A DNA stretch of 64,000 nt, from assembly GCA_025769875.1 (NCBI GenBank), contig JAGFNK010000066.1, positions 1 to 64,000 on the forward strand. The letters run 5' to 3'. Made by a program: the position numbers and the translations under genes. Positions 1 through 9,345 of the stretch are shown here, in pieces. Position 1 is the first letter of the stretch. The number at the start of each line of letters is the position of its first letter. The notes beneath the pieces were generated by a model that saw only the letters and a program-made list of their open reading frames with translations, ran no database searches and was not told the origin of the DNA. The DNA comes from Russula earlei. Taxonomy: Eukaryota > Basidiomycota > Agaricomycetes > Russulales > Russulaceae.

Positions 1-2
1 TA

Positions 3-734
3 GTATCTTTGAAACCCTCCCACTGGACCGCTTTACTTGGCGAGCTCAACATGACATCTCTCGAGAAACTCGTTCTCGAAGGGGATATCCCAGGGCCAGC
101 ACTCATTCGTTTTCTAACCAAGCACAAGGGCCTTAAGAGCATCCGTATCCAATGCAACGTGCCATTGGACCGCATTCGACCTAGCTGTCAGCCTTTCCTA
201 CCCAATCTTCTGACCCTTTGTGCTCCATTGGGGATTTGCTGTGACATTGGAGAGCGACTGGGTAACTCAACAAGCCTTTACAACCTAGAAGTGGAAATGA
301 GCCAATTCCAACCGCATGATCCTACCTTTCTTCGTCTCTTGCAAATCGTGAGTCATTTCCAGAACCTCGACCATCTTGGGCTTCGAATTTTGCTGACTTT
401 GCCATCTGCCTCACCGCATACAAACCTGAGCCACTATGATAGTGATGGTTACCCAACTCGTGAGCTAAGACAGATCTGCACTCTGAGTTGGTTCCTGAAC
501 CAGGCTTGCTTATCACATAGAGATATGGTATGACCTTACCACATTTTCGTCTTCCATGTCTTACCCATATAACAGGACATCATGTGTGCCTATGTACGAT
601 CCTTTCCGATGGTAGAAAGGGTCTATTGGGAAGATGCGGGCGGTAAGTTGGGGACGGATGTCCTTGATGCACTACGTAGGGCAGCAAAGCCCACGCTTCA
701 TACTGTCATTACCGAATTGCGTGGTCTCTCTTAG
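3..734 (+). CDS. F-box/LRR-type protein, C-terminal part (5' end outside window)
   Basis: The reading frame is open from the left edge, so the N-terminus (where an F-box would sit) is missing. The visible protein has Leu-rich spacing typical of Agaricomycete F-box/LRR proteins, for example LEKLVLEGDIPGP and LKSIRIQCNVPLD. A phase-0 intron (528-575, 48 nt, GT..AG) joins to a last exon ending in DALRRAAKPTLHTVITELRG and a TAG at 732-734. In this family the LRR part would recruit substrates to an SCF ubiquitin ligase through SKP1; that role is inferred from family resemblance. It could equally be a degenerate paralogue, since these genes are numerous and fast-evolving in mushrooms. Confidence 0.6.
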
Positions 735-1161
735 ATGAATGTGTGCACGCATATGTGATGACGACTTGGCAGGTCGTTCATGTCAATGTCAATACTTTCC
801 TCGGTTTTATTCTGTGTGTGAGAATTTGCATGAAAGCGCATATGTGCGTATCTCCGTCATCGGGGAGATTGATCCCCATCAGCCAATTATTGCCAATAAG
901 GCACTTACGGCCCGCGGTTCTCCAGGTTTCACTGGCCGTGGCCATGTAGTAGGCAGATACTTAAGCGAGCAAGCTCGCGCACCCTGAACCACCCTGGTTT
1001 CGCTCGAGTATGTACGTCGAAGTGATCGTTCATATGGTACATGTAATTGCTGCCGCACACAACCTGTTTTAAGATTAGAGTTAAGAGAGAATCATTGACT
1101 GTGGGACCACGTACTGATTGCAGTAGGTGATTCTCGCCTTTTCTTTGTCTCATCTCACAAC
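735..1161. other. Intergenic stretch with one copy of a dispersed repeat
   Basis: No coding frame here looks like a protein. The stretch holds a segment (about 862-895) that recurs downstream of the kinase gene at about 4038-4084. The rest is the presumed promoter of the FunK1 gene. Confidence 0.5.
862..895 (+). repeat. Direct repeat copy A flanking the FunK1 gene
   Basis: The segment shares GATTGATCCCCATC and CCAATTAT with copy B at 4038-4084, in the same orientation, plus an upstream CTCxGTCATCG. In this copy GGGGA-GATTGA-TCCCC could also fold into a small hairpin. Confidence 0.6.
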
Positions 1162-3492
1162 ATGGCCGTCATCCATCCCAGCACGCCGCCTCAAACTGAG
1201 CAAAGTAGTCTAACTATAACCTTTTCACCTCTAAAATATGACCTATCAGGAAGTCACACACACACATCCACACCTCAAAAGCTAGCTTCAGAGAGATATA
1301 AGGACATGACCTGGGACGTATGTGACAAATTTGTCGGGCCTATGCCAATAGCCGAATTCCTCTCGGAATTCGTGCCAGAAGCAAGCCAAGCTCGAAAGAC
1401 GGAGCGCATCATCAGCTTCGACAAGCGCTCCATCTCACACAATGAGGATCACTTTGTCAGTCCCCACATTCAAGGGGGGATCCACGCTCACGTACATGAC
1501 AGATACAGGCAATCAAAACGTCCGGCCTCGCTGATAATCTCACATTCGTCAACACCACTGCCAAGCAAGATAAGGCAATCCTAGGGAGACCAGACATCGT
1601 TATCTATCAGAAAAGGGAAGGTCATCAGGAAAACGAGCGGCTGACCTCACTGGACTGGAGAGCGGTCGATGTGTGGATCAAAAACAAAAAGGGAAAAGAG
1701 GACATTTTTTGCAACCTTACACATATGAGGCGAGAGGCTGGGGTCGAGTGTCACGTTAGGTGGACTGAGCGCGTGTATTGTGTGTGTGGTCAACCCACAC
1801 ATTATGCCACTTCTATCCATCGTTCACAGTTTCGGGTCTTCTCTTACTCGATCATCCTCTTTGGAAAGGCAGAAGGGCGACTACTGCGATGGGATCGCAG
1901 TGGTGCAATCTATACTGAGATATTCGATTGGACCAAAGATCCCAACACCCTTTCCGAATTCATCTGGAGGCTCAACTCTCTCACTTTTGCCCAGCGTGGA
2001 TACAACACCACTGTCACCTCGGTCTCGAAGAACGATAAGGGGGTTGGTGATGCACAGTCCATGCTGGCAGTATACATGGACGTCGAGAAAATTGAAGTTG
2101 AAGACCTTCGCCAGATTCTCGTCAATGACGATCATGCCACGGACGGACAGCCGAAGCCCTATATCATATGGAAACCAATATGGGAGACAAAAACCCTTTT
2201 TGGTCGGTCGACGTTTGGATTTGTGTGCCATGACGTCGAACGGAATAAACTGGTTTACCTCAAAGATTACTGGCGTACCGATTTCCCAGGTATCGAGAAA
2301 GAAGGGGATATTTATCGCGATTTACTAGAAGCAAAAGTGCGTTTCATTCCGGAGTTGGGTCCAGCTGGCGACGTGCTGTCGACACCGGAGCATTCACTCA
2401 ACGTACAATGCACAAGGATGCAAGACTATGTGAAAGATGGCGAACGCAAACGTATTTGGTGTCCCGGTACACCGCACGTCAAACGATATGTCCACTACCG
2501 ACTTGTCTTGAACACGCTCGGACAGCTGCTGAGTACGTTCGGATTGACTCGGGAGCTATGCCAGGTCATTCGGGATGCTATGATCGGTGAGGATTGGCGT
2601 TACGTTTAAGTTTGTTGTTTGACAATTTTGAACAGCTCATACGGACGCATACGACAAAGCAAAAATTTTACATCGGGATGTGAGCGCAGGAAACATTCTG
2701 ATCGCCCCAGATCGATCAGGTTTATTGATCGACTGGGACATGTCCAAGAGGGTGGATGTGACCCAGCAGAGACAACACTCCCGCACGGTATGATCTGTTT
2801 ATCCCCTATGCGCGGCGAATTGACTTCGTGTTCAGGGTACATGGCAGTTCATATCAACAGGACTTTTATTACACCCTCACGCTCGATCTCATCAAATTTC
2901 AGATGATATTGAATCCTTTTACTGGGTTCTTATTTATATTGTCATGAAATGCCGACATTCTGCGATCGAGGGCCAATCACAAGATATGCAACACGTATTT
3001 GATGGATACAGAGACGTGGATGAAGATGGTGTTATCCGGGGCGGTGACGGAAAGCTATCTTTCCTACACAAACTAATGCTTCACCCGGATTCGTTTGGTT
3101 TTGTCCCGGAACCATGCTGCCAGATCATTGAAGAGTTGCGCACCCTTCTTAAAACCTTCTATGATGATATTAACCCAAAATCAATTATGCCCGAACCTCA
3201 AGCGGAGAGGAATGTCCGGACGGAGGTCAAGGACGCTCACGAGAAGCTTTGTTCTTCTGAATGGGTCTTGAATCTCATAACACGGAACCTGGAATCCAAA
3301 AATTGGTCCAACGATGACGGCAGCCTATCAAAGAACATTGTTGGTCATGATCCAACATTCAGCAGGGGCTGCCGCAAGCGCAAGGCTAAAGATGATGATA
3401 GTCCTGTAGAAAAGGAAATGGGTCTATCATTCAACAAAAAGCGTAGAGGACGATATCCACCAAAAGGATCGATCTTCACTTTCCAGGTATAG
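1162..3492 (+). CDS. FunK1-type fungal protein kinase
   Basis: Four coding exons fit: 1162-1455, 1509-2586, 2636-2787 and 2836-3492, about 726 aa. Introns are 48-53 nt with GT..AG ends. Joined across the 2587-2635 intron, the catalytic loop reads ILHRDVSAGNIL and the metal-binding segment LLIDWDMSK. After the next intron comes GTWQFISTGLL and DDIESFYWVLIY, the usual FunK1 continuation. The N-terminal half has the LRWDRSGAI block typical of the family. The tail is basic (KRKAKDDD, KKRRGRYPP), as in many FunK1 proteins. FunK1 kinases are expanded in Agaricomycetes and mostly of unknown role. The region around 1750-1790 may hide another intron, and the last codons could be spliced further at 3487. 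No frameshift was seen, so it may be functional. Confidence 0.85.
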
Positions 3493-4037
3493 CTCGTCGG
3501 CTGTCTTGCAAAGCTTTCCATGTCCAAGGTAATTCTTTAGTACGTCGTCACACAGTGTCCCACTGTAAGGCGGCATCCCATTCCAGCCCTGCGTCATTGC
3601 TCTCGACTCTCTTTCATCGTGTACCGGTTCCACCTCCGCTGCCCAGCCAGCTCTCGACCCTCTTTCATCGCAGCTCATCACTCTGGCTCGTCTTGTTCCA
3701 CATCCATGTATCACACTCCCAACTCGCGTCTTTCTGTCTCCCCAATCCCCCAATATCCCCCTCTCTCATAGATCGCGTCTCGTATGTAGAAACTCTAGTT
3801 ACACCTTGGAACAAGAGACCTGTTTTGTCCCTTCTTTTGTGTGTGTTTTCGCGAACTCAGCAAGCCGCCGCCCGCTGCCTTCAACACAGACTTGGTTCTT
3901 AGTGGGAAAATACAAACAAGATTCAATTATAAGAATGCTAACTATATTATTTGGCTCGAGTAAAATTGTAACAAAATGTAAAGCCCAGATCTTCGCGTTG
4001 AGTTTAATCTGTGTGGTCAGTCTCTGTCATCGAGGCG

Positions 4038-4084
4038 ATTGATCCCCATCAGGTGCAATTGATCCCCATCGGCCAATTATCGCC
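4038..4084 (+). repeat. Direct repeat copy B, with internal duplication
   Basis: This copy carries ATTGATCCCCATC twice (about 4049 and 4068), the second followed by GGCCAATTATCGCC. It matches copy A at 862-895 in the same orientation; the two copies bracket the FunK1 gene about 3.2 kb apart. Confidence 0.6.
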
Positions 4085-4437
4085 ATGTAATGAGTAGACC
4101 GTTCCTATTTAAAATTTGGTGTCATATTTGTGGATGCACTTTATGTCTCGATTTATTCAATATAAATCCATGTATTAACATACGCCATTGTGTTAAGTTT
4201 ATCCGAGTCTGCTAAGGCTAAATTGATTGGGCAAATTAAGTGTATATGATCCCCCTGGTGATTTGGGGCGACTCATGTTGCATCTTAGGTTACATAACTT
4301 GGGCACTGAGCTGCCCTCTCTTAAGCATTTGACTAAGTTCTAATTGTTTGGGTTGACATATTTACAATAATGCGATGCATGAGGAGAGGGCAACAAATCA
4401 ATCAATTGTTTTAAAATAATTTGTAATCTGAGCTGAG

Positions 4438-4484
4438 TCAATTCAGTGGTCAATATATTTCACCTTTATTGACCACTGAGTTGA
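4438..4484. repeat. Inverted repeat / hairpin, 18-bp arms
   Basis: Arm 4438-4455 pairs with arm 4467-4484 with one mismatch, including a perfect 13-bp core, across an 11-nt AT-rich loop. It could be a MITE relic or a transcript-end hairpin; no function can be assigned. Confidence 0.6.
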
Positions 4485-4950
4485 GTTTTAGTGGACTGGA
4501 CTTATCCATTCCTGTCCGTCGTGCAAGGTGACTGTAAATATCCCACATGTCGTGCATAGTACCCTCCACGATCGAATCATCGTAAATCGGTATACGCTGT
4601 CCCTGATAGGCACACACAAAGCGAGGGCCGACCGGCTGACGTCCTTCGTAGGGTGTTGATGGATACGACCGTCACTGCCAACGGGTGAACAACGGCGTAG
4701 GCGCCGTAATTATGCCGATTTCAGGATCGCAGGTTTCTGGCCCGGGACGACATGCATCTGGTGGCTGGTGGCATAACGAAAGCCCCGGCGTCGCCGCCGT
4801 GGGCGCCTCTTGACGATCTCGTTGATGTTTTCGACGGTCGGTCTTTCCATATGTTGTCTGGATTTTCGAGCTGATTTTGCTTTTAACAAGCCTTCAAAGA
4901 TCCTGAAATTCTCCCATGAAATAACGTACATCAGACGTAGACGTGCGATG

Positions 4951-6245
4951 TCATGTTCCTGACACTCCTCTTTGCCGTGAAACAATCCATTGGCGAATAA
5001 ACGTACTACTCATTTTGGCCCGCTTCAGCGCCTCGACGTCTTCCACGTCCAGTCGACTCGAACTATGTGAGATGACGTCTATCTCAAAGATTTTTAATGG
5101 TGAAAACACCTTCTCTTCCCGGCATTTGTTCACTTGAGCACCAATTTGCACATAAGCGCACCACCGAGTGAGACAACGACTATAGTAAAAACACTTACCA
5201 GCACTTCCACCCGATGCTGTTTCCTTGCTCACCACGAGCGCTTGAATGTTTGGATCTGTCGCAGTTGGCCCATAAATATCGTTTAACGGTACTATGTCGT
5301 AGAAAAGGCTGGGCTTGAAAAGTTCCATAAATCGGCGGACGCCTCGCATCCGCTCGGGCAGGCTCTCCAACACGTTCTTATTCTCCTTTTTGGTCAAAAG
5401 GGCGTCGTCTGCGCGTTGGCCTTGTGACGAACAGGTCACTTCGCGATGATAGCAACTTGACACGTACCCGTCACTCCGACGATGACCTTCTCGTCGGCAA
5501 TCCATGCGGCCATGCTGAGCAGTATTTTGTGACCCGCGTGTAGGTGGTCAAAGGTTCCCCCCAATGCCACCACGGGATAGGATGGGGGGTCTGACCCTGA
5601 CGCATTCGGAGAAGCGGGGTCGACTCCGCTATCCATGACACGGTCTCCGGGCTTGGACCATGCTGTGCGTAAGGAGGTAATGGACTCGGGAAGAGGGACG
5701 GGTATGCAGTCTGACGCTCGAGTGAGTCGACTGCCGGACATCCCAAAAGCGACCGGGTGCTCACCGCCTTCGATTCGGATGACCACCTCAAAGTCCTTGC
5801 CAAAGTCCTCACCGAGGTCTTGGTCAAATCCCCGCAGAAGGACGTCCACTTGAAGCAGGACCCTGTCCAGCACTTGGGCGACCGCCGTGGCCTGCACGTA
5901 GACGTAAGTCAACAGCCTCTGGACGTCGTCCCAGCGTTCGGTGTGCGACACCCCGGCGGAGCTAGAGCTGTGGGAGGATTCGACGCTCTGCCTCCGCCTT
6001 CCTTTCTCCTCGTGGCGACCGGAAAGAGGAGAGCGCGATCTTCGGCCAGTGTTGAAGAGGCGGGAAAAGAGAACGATGACAAGGCGATCGCGGGTGCATC
6101 GAGCAGCGCTTGCTATGGCCGGTGCTAGAAAGCAGGGGGTGCTCAGGTCGTTGATGGTAGCAAGGAGGAGGATATGGGAAACGGCGGCATTTGGGAGAGG
6201 CATGTTGACATCTTCCGATGCAGGAGGGGAGAAAGCGTCGGACAT
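4951..6245 (-). CDS. CAB4: Pantetheine-phosphate adenylyltransferase (CoA biosynthesis)
   Basis: Transfers AMP from ATP to 4'-phosphopantetheine, the penultimate step of CoA synthesis, in the cytosol. Three exons fit: 6245-5468, 5420-5199 and 5132-4951 (393 aa; introns 47 and 66 nt). The nucleotidyltransferase core starts near residue 230 with VVALGGTFDHLHAGHK, including the HxGH ATP-binding motif. The family-typical GPTATDPNIQALVVSKET and a KMSSTFIRQWIV end follow. The first 220 residues form a divergent N-terminal domain, as in the fungal CAB4 type rather than the bifunctional animal COASY. The start chosen is the only ATG giving an uninterrupted first exon (MSDAFSPPASEDVN). No frame break. 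Confidence 0.9.
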
Positions 6246-6302
6246 TTTTGTAGGTTTGATATAGTCACTGGAGTGTCATAGGAGTTTCTTTCTTTCTCGC
6301 TT

Positions 6303-6330
6303 CGTAACCCGCAGCTCGTAACCCGCAGCT
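6303..6330. repeat. Tandem duplication of a 14-bp unit
   Basis: CGTAACCCGCAGCT occurs twice head to tail, about 60 bp upstream of the adenylyltransferase start codon. It could be a duplicated promoter element; only the repeat itself is seen. Confidence 0.7.
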
Positions 6331-6494
6331 CCGGTGACCCGACCACGGCAGTTCTCTGCCTCGGGCCGTTGCCAGAAAACAGTCATTTCACCCCTATTCC
6401 ATTTCGGAGAAAAGACAATATATATAATATTAATCTGGGACGATTAATATTTACGGTCCGTCGTTACAGTCATGATAGGGCATTACAGTCATAC

Positions 6495-8223
6495 TCACGT
6501 CCGAGTTCTAGGCGAAACCCGACTCTGGTGCAGGTCTTTTACATCAAAGAACACGTTCAGTCCGAAAACAAGCGCCAACAAGCATGTTCCTGTCGTTGCG
6601 ACGTTGTAGGCGTTGCACCTGACGGGGTATCAGAGGGACGTGCTAAGCAAGCAGGTCCACGGACGTACCATCCATTGAAACCCCCTGGTGGACATCTCTC
6701 TCGGATCAAGATCCAGATAAACTCCACGGACCACAGGAAGAAGCAACTGGCGTCCAGAAAGAGCTTCCACTTGAGTTCCTTCCGAGCCGCCCTCCACTGT
6801 TCCTCAATAGCTAAACCCTCAAAAACGCTCCGTCGCTTTGGCCGTCGGTTCGTTCCGGTCTGGCTGATTGAGGACGAAGTGGTCCTCGTCGAGGTTTGCG
6901 CCCTTCATCATCTCCCTGGCCCAAAGTGGACCTGAATATCGTTGGATCCACAATCAAGTTCACCTGGACACTCTCCTGTTCTTTCTTTCCCTTCCTTTTT
7001 TTCTTCGTGTCACCAGATAGTCCCTGAACTGGCAAAACTGCGAGGCCACCTGGGCCGAAACGCGTGAGGTTGCGCTTCTTTTGACGGGCCTCCACAGCAG
7101 CAAGGGCGAAAAAGGAAACGGTAGATGAAGAACAGAGATGTCAGTACAGACAAAGCGTACAGCGCGAATGTATGGGGTTTAGATTGGGGTGGCGGAGGAT
7201 AAGGGGTCTTAATCCACTGTGATTTTGACGTCAGCGCTGGCCAGGATGAAAAATAGCAGCGCACCAAAGCGGCGTAAAGTACAGAAGTGGCGATTCCAAG
7301 AGCTAAGACAGTCTCGATGGCTCTGACCGCCGCTCTCTTCTTCGGGCCTTCTGTAATAAGACGGCCGTTCTGGTCCACACTGCCCACAGGCTCCTCCTTA
7401 GCTGGGGCGTCTAAGCCCGAGCGGAACTCGTGTTCCAACATGCGGATGCGTTCTTCCTTCAATTCAGGATCTAGTGGGAAATCATAATGGGGAGTATCAT
7501 TGCTAGACCAAGGAACAAATTCCCGAGAGGACGCGCTATTCGTCGCAGGATAAAGGGAATTGTTACCGGCGAAAGCCGATGCCTGATACGAGGGATCGAA
7601 AAAAGGTGCACGAGAGGCTTCGGATTGTGCCTCTGTCTTTGGAGATTTATTGTCTTTCGTGTACCACCCCCGCGACCAGGGGGGAAACTGTGAGATGTCA
7701 ATCTCCGAGCTTGGAACACCTCCGCGCGAGGAAGCGATGTCGAGGGTATGGTGCAAGATGTGGGGTGAACATACTGCACTGTCAAGAGGAGGGTACACGG
7801 ACGGCTGTGTGAGTGACGACAGAGGTACCGAGGGAAAGAATGCCCTATGATTGGTGTGTCGCGATGATGGGCTGTGGGATTGCGAGGTTGGGGTGCCACG
7901 AGAGGAGACAAGAGATGGTGGATTCAACGAAGCATGACTGGTGATCGAAACAGATCTCGGTGGAGGAGGCAATGGATAACCGTGACGATAACCATCATAT
8001 GTGGGGTCAAGCGTGCGCGTGTAGTCGGCAAGATCCACCGCGTCGATAGAGGGATCGGATATGTCGTGCCTTGGATACGGATGTGTTGCGTTAGTTGTAG
8101 GCTTGCGATGTACGTACTGATTGGCTTCCGGGAAGAGGGTCCGTCGGGTCGGGGGACCATGGACGTGGACGAGAGAGCGATGGTGGAGGTGGATACCTCG
8201 GAGTGGTAAGTTGGAGAGTACAT
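6495..8223 (-). CDS. Basidiomycete multi-pass membrane protein, unknown function
   Basis: Exon 1 encodes only MYSPTYHSE (8223-8197). An 80-nt intron leads to a long Ser/Pro-rich N-terminal half. The C-terminal half has hydrophobic segments: ALGIATSVLYAALVRCYF, FALYALSVLTSLFFIYRF (followed by a CCC cluster that could be lipidated), FLDASCFFLWSVEFIWIL, and TGTCLLALVFGLNVFF. A conserved-looking loop contains GPGGLAVLPVQGL, a Lys-rich run and VQVNLIVDPTIF. The last exon follows a 50-nt intron and ends FDVKDLHQSRVSPRTRT with TGA at 6495-6497. The frame shifts by one base near 7092 and shifts back near 6925, and no normal intron explains either. I recall similar uncharacterised proteins in Agaricomycetes but cannot name a function. 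Confidence 0.65.
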
Positions 8224-8324
8224 GGGTCGTTACAGGGTCATTACAGTCGTCATTGAGGAAAGCAGTCAGCGGGCTGGGCTGGGTAGCACAGCGCAACTGG
8301 CATCCCGTTATTACCACGTGCCAA

Positions 8325-9273
8325 TTACTGCATATGGGCTCGCAGCCATCCTAAGAGACTTTGGATCCCTTCCCCCTTCTCACCGACCCTCTCTCCAACA
8401 GTTACCCAACTTCCATTGAAATCAATCTCCCCGCCCTCCCATTCCGTGAATTTGAATCTCCTCTCCAGGAGGACCAGTACAGTCTAGGCCTCCCATCTCC
8501 GAGTTGTCCTCGCCTTCGGCCCCGAGTTTGTCGACCGCTATGCTTCCTGTATGCGACCGGCGCCGCTTTTCCAACTCTCGTTCCAAGACAGACCGCACTC
8601 GATTAATTGCGAGCTGCTCTAAGGACGATATCGCTGAAATACTTCCTGTCTTGAGTTGGTCACATTTGTGAGCTAGGAGGAGGATGGCAGGTGATGGTTT
8701 TGAGGGCGGGATTGTGGCAACAGCATGCAAGACTCTATGCAAGTGCCTGGAGACCAACGAATCATCAGTGGGCACGGTACAACACACTGTCGAACGTACT
8801 CGGCCACAACGGGACCATTGCGAGATATGTTACTGGCGTCCACGACGAAAACAATTGCTTTCGCATCGGGCAGATATTCGCGGAACTGCTCCCGGATACG
8901 GGGGTGACCAGGCACATCCACCAAAGTGATGGCCTTCTTATCCAGTGTGAAAACACCCGAATTTGTTTGTAATGATGTGTGACTTGGAAGCGTCTGGCCG
9001 TATACCAGCTACAACAAGTATCAGAACCCGAGGTACCAGAATAGATGAATACCACACATACAGTCGATAGGACAGCAGTTTTCCCAGCATCGGATGTCCC
9101 TACGAAAACGACGCAGTTTCCCCGTGACCGCGACCTACGACGGACGAGGTAGAGGGCAACTGTAGCCGTGTTTAAGTGAGCGATCGTAGAAGCTCCTAAG
9201 CAAAGTACTCACAGAGAACAAGAATAGCAACAAGTAAGGAGATCACCAGTAGTCTTGAATGTAATCGTTCCAT
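8325..9273 (-). CDS. SRP102: Signal recognition particle receptor subunit beta
   Basis: Membrane-anchored small GTPase that docks SRP-ribosome complexes at the ER through SR alpha. Exon 1 (9273-9213) encodes a hydrophobic anchor (LLVISLLVAILVL). Exon 2 (9159-9062) brings the P-loop VFVGTSDAGKTAVLS. Exon 3 (from 9008) has TLPSHTSLQTNSG and LVDVPGHPRIREQF (the DxxG-like switch), then KAIVFVVDASNISRN. After a 41-nt intron, LLLAHKCDQL is the guanine-specificity NKxD-type motif. The tail TEWEGGEIDFNGSW is family-typical, but it lies one base out of frame from the preceding GGLDCTGPPGE (about 8452); no GT..AG intron fits. Its start is only 72 bp from the UTP21 start, so the two share a promoter region. 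Confidence 0.88.
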
Positions 9274-9345
9274 GTCTGAAGCGTTGTCGCGACGCGTTGG
9301 AAAGAAAGCTATTATTATGTAACCTCAGGAACGGAAAATCTCTCG
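9274..9345. promoter_or_regulatory. 72-bp divergent promoter between SRP102 and UTP21
   Basis: The start codons of two divergently transcribed housekeeping genes are separated by only 72 bp, so both promoters and both 5' leaders must overlap here. No TATA box or CCAAT box is obvious. Confidence 0.6.

Larger units (their letters stand above)
3493..4950. other. 1.46-kb gene-free, AT-rich interval
   Basis: No conserved coding frame. The first 500 bases are pyrimidine-rich. From about 3900 to 4500 the DNA is clearly AT-rich compared with the flanking genes. It holds repeat copy B and an 18-bp inverted repeat. The remainder up to 4950 is the 3' flank of the minus-strand adenylyltransferase gene. 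Confidence 0.5.

Noticed and set aside
1256..1272. CA dinucleotide run
   Set aside because: It is too short to be a meaningful microsatellite and lies inside the first kinase exon.
6369..6935. Plus-strand ORF of 188 aa
   Set aside because: It is antisense to the last exons of the minus-strand membrane protein, which have splice sites and transmembrane segments; the plus frame has no motif.
7010..8317. Reading the membrane-protein gene as one 435-aa ORF ending at 7010
   Set aside because: The last 20 residues of that frame are out of frame with the conserved-looking loop, and the start is a non-ATG codon; the ATG at 8223 with an 80-nt intron is better.
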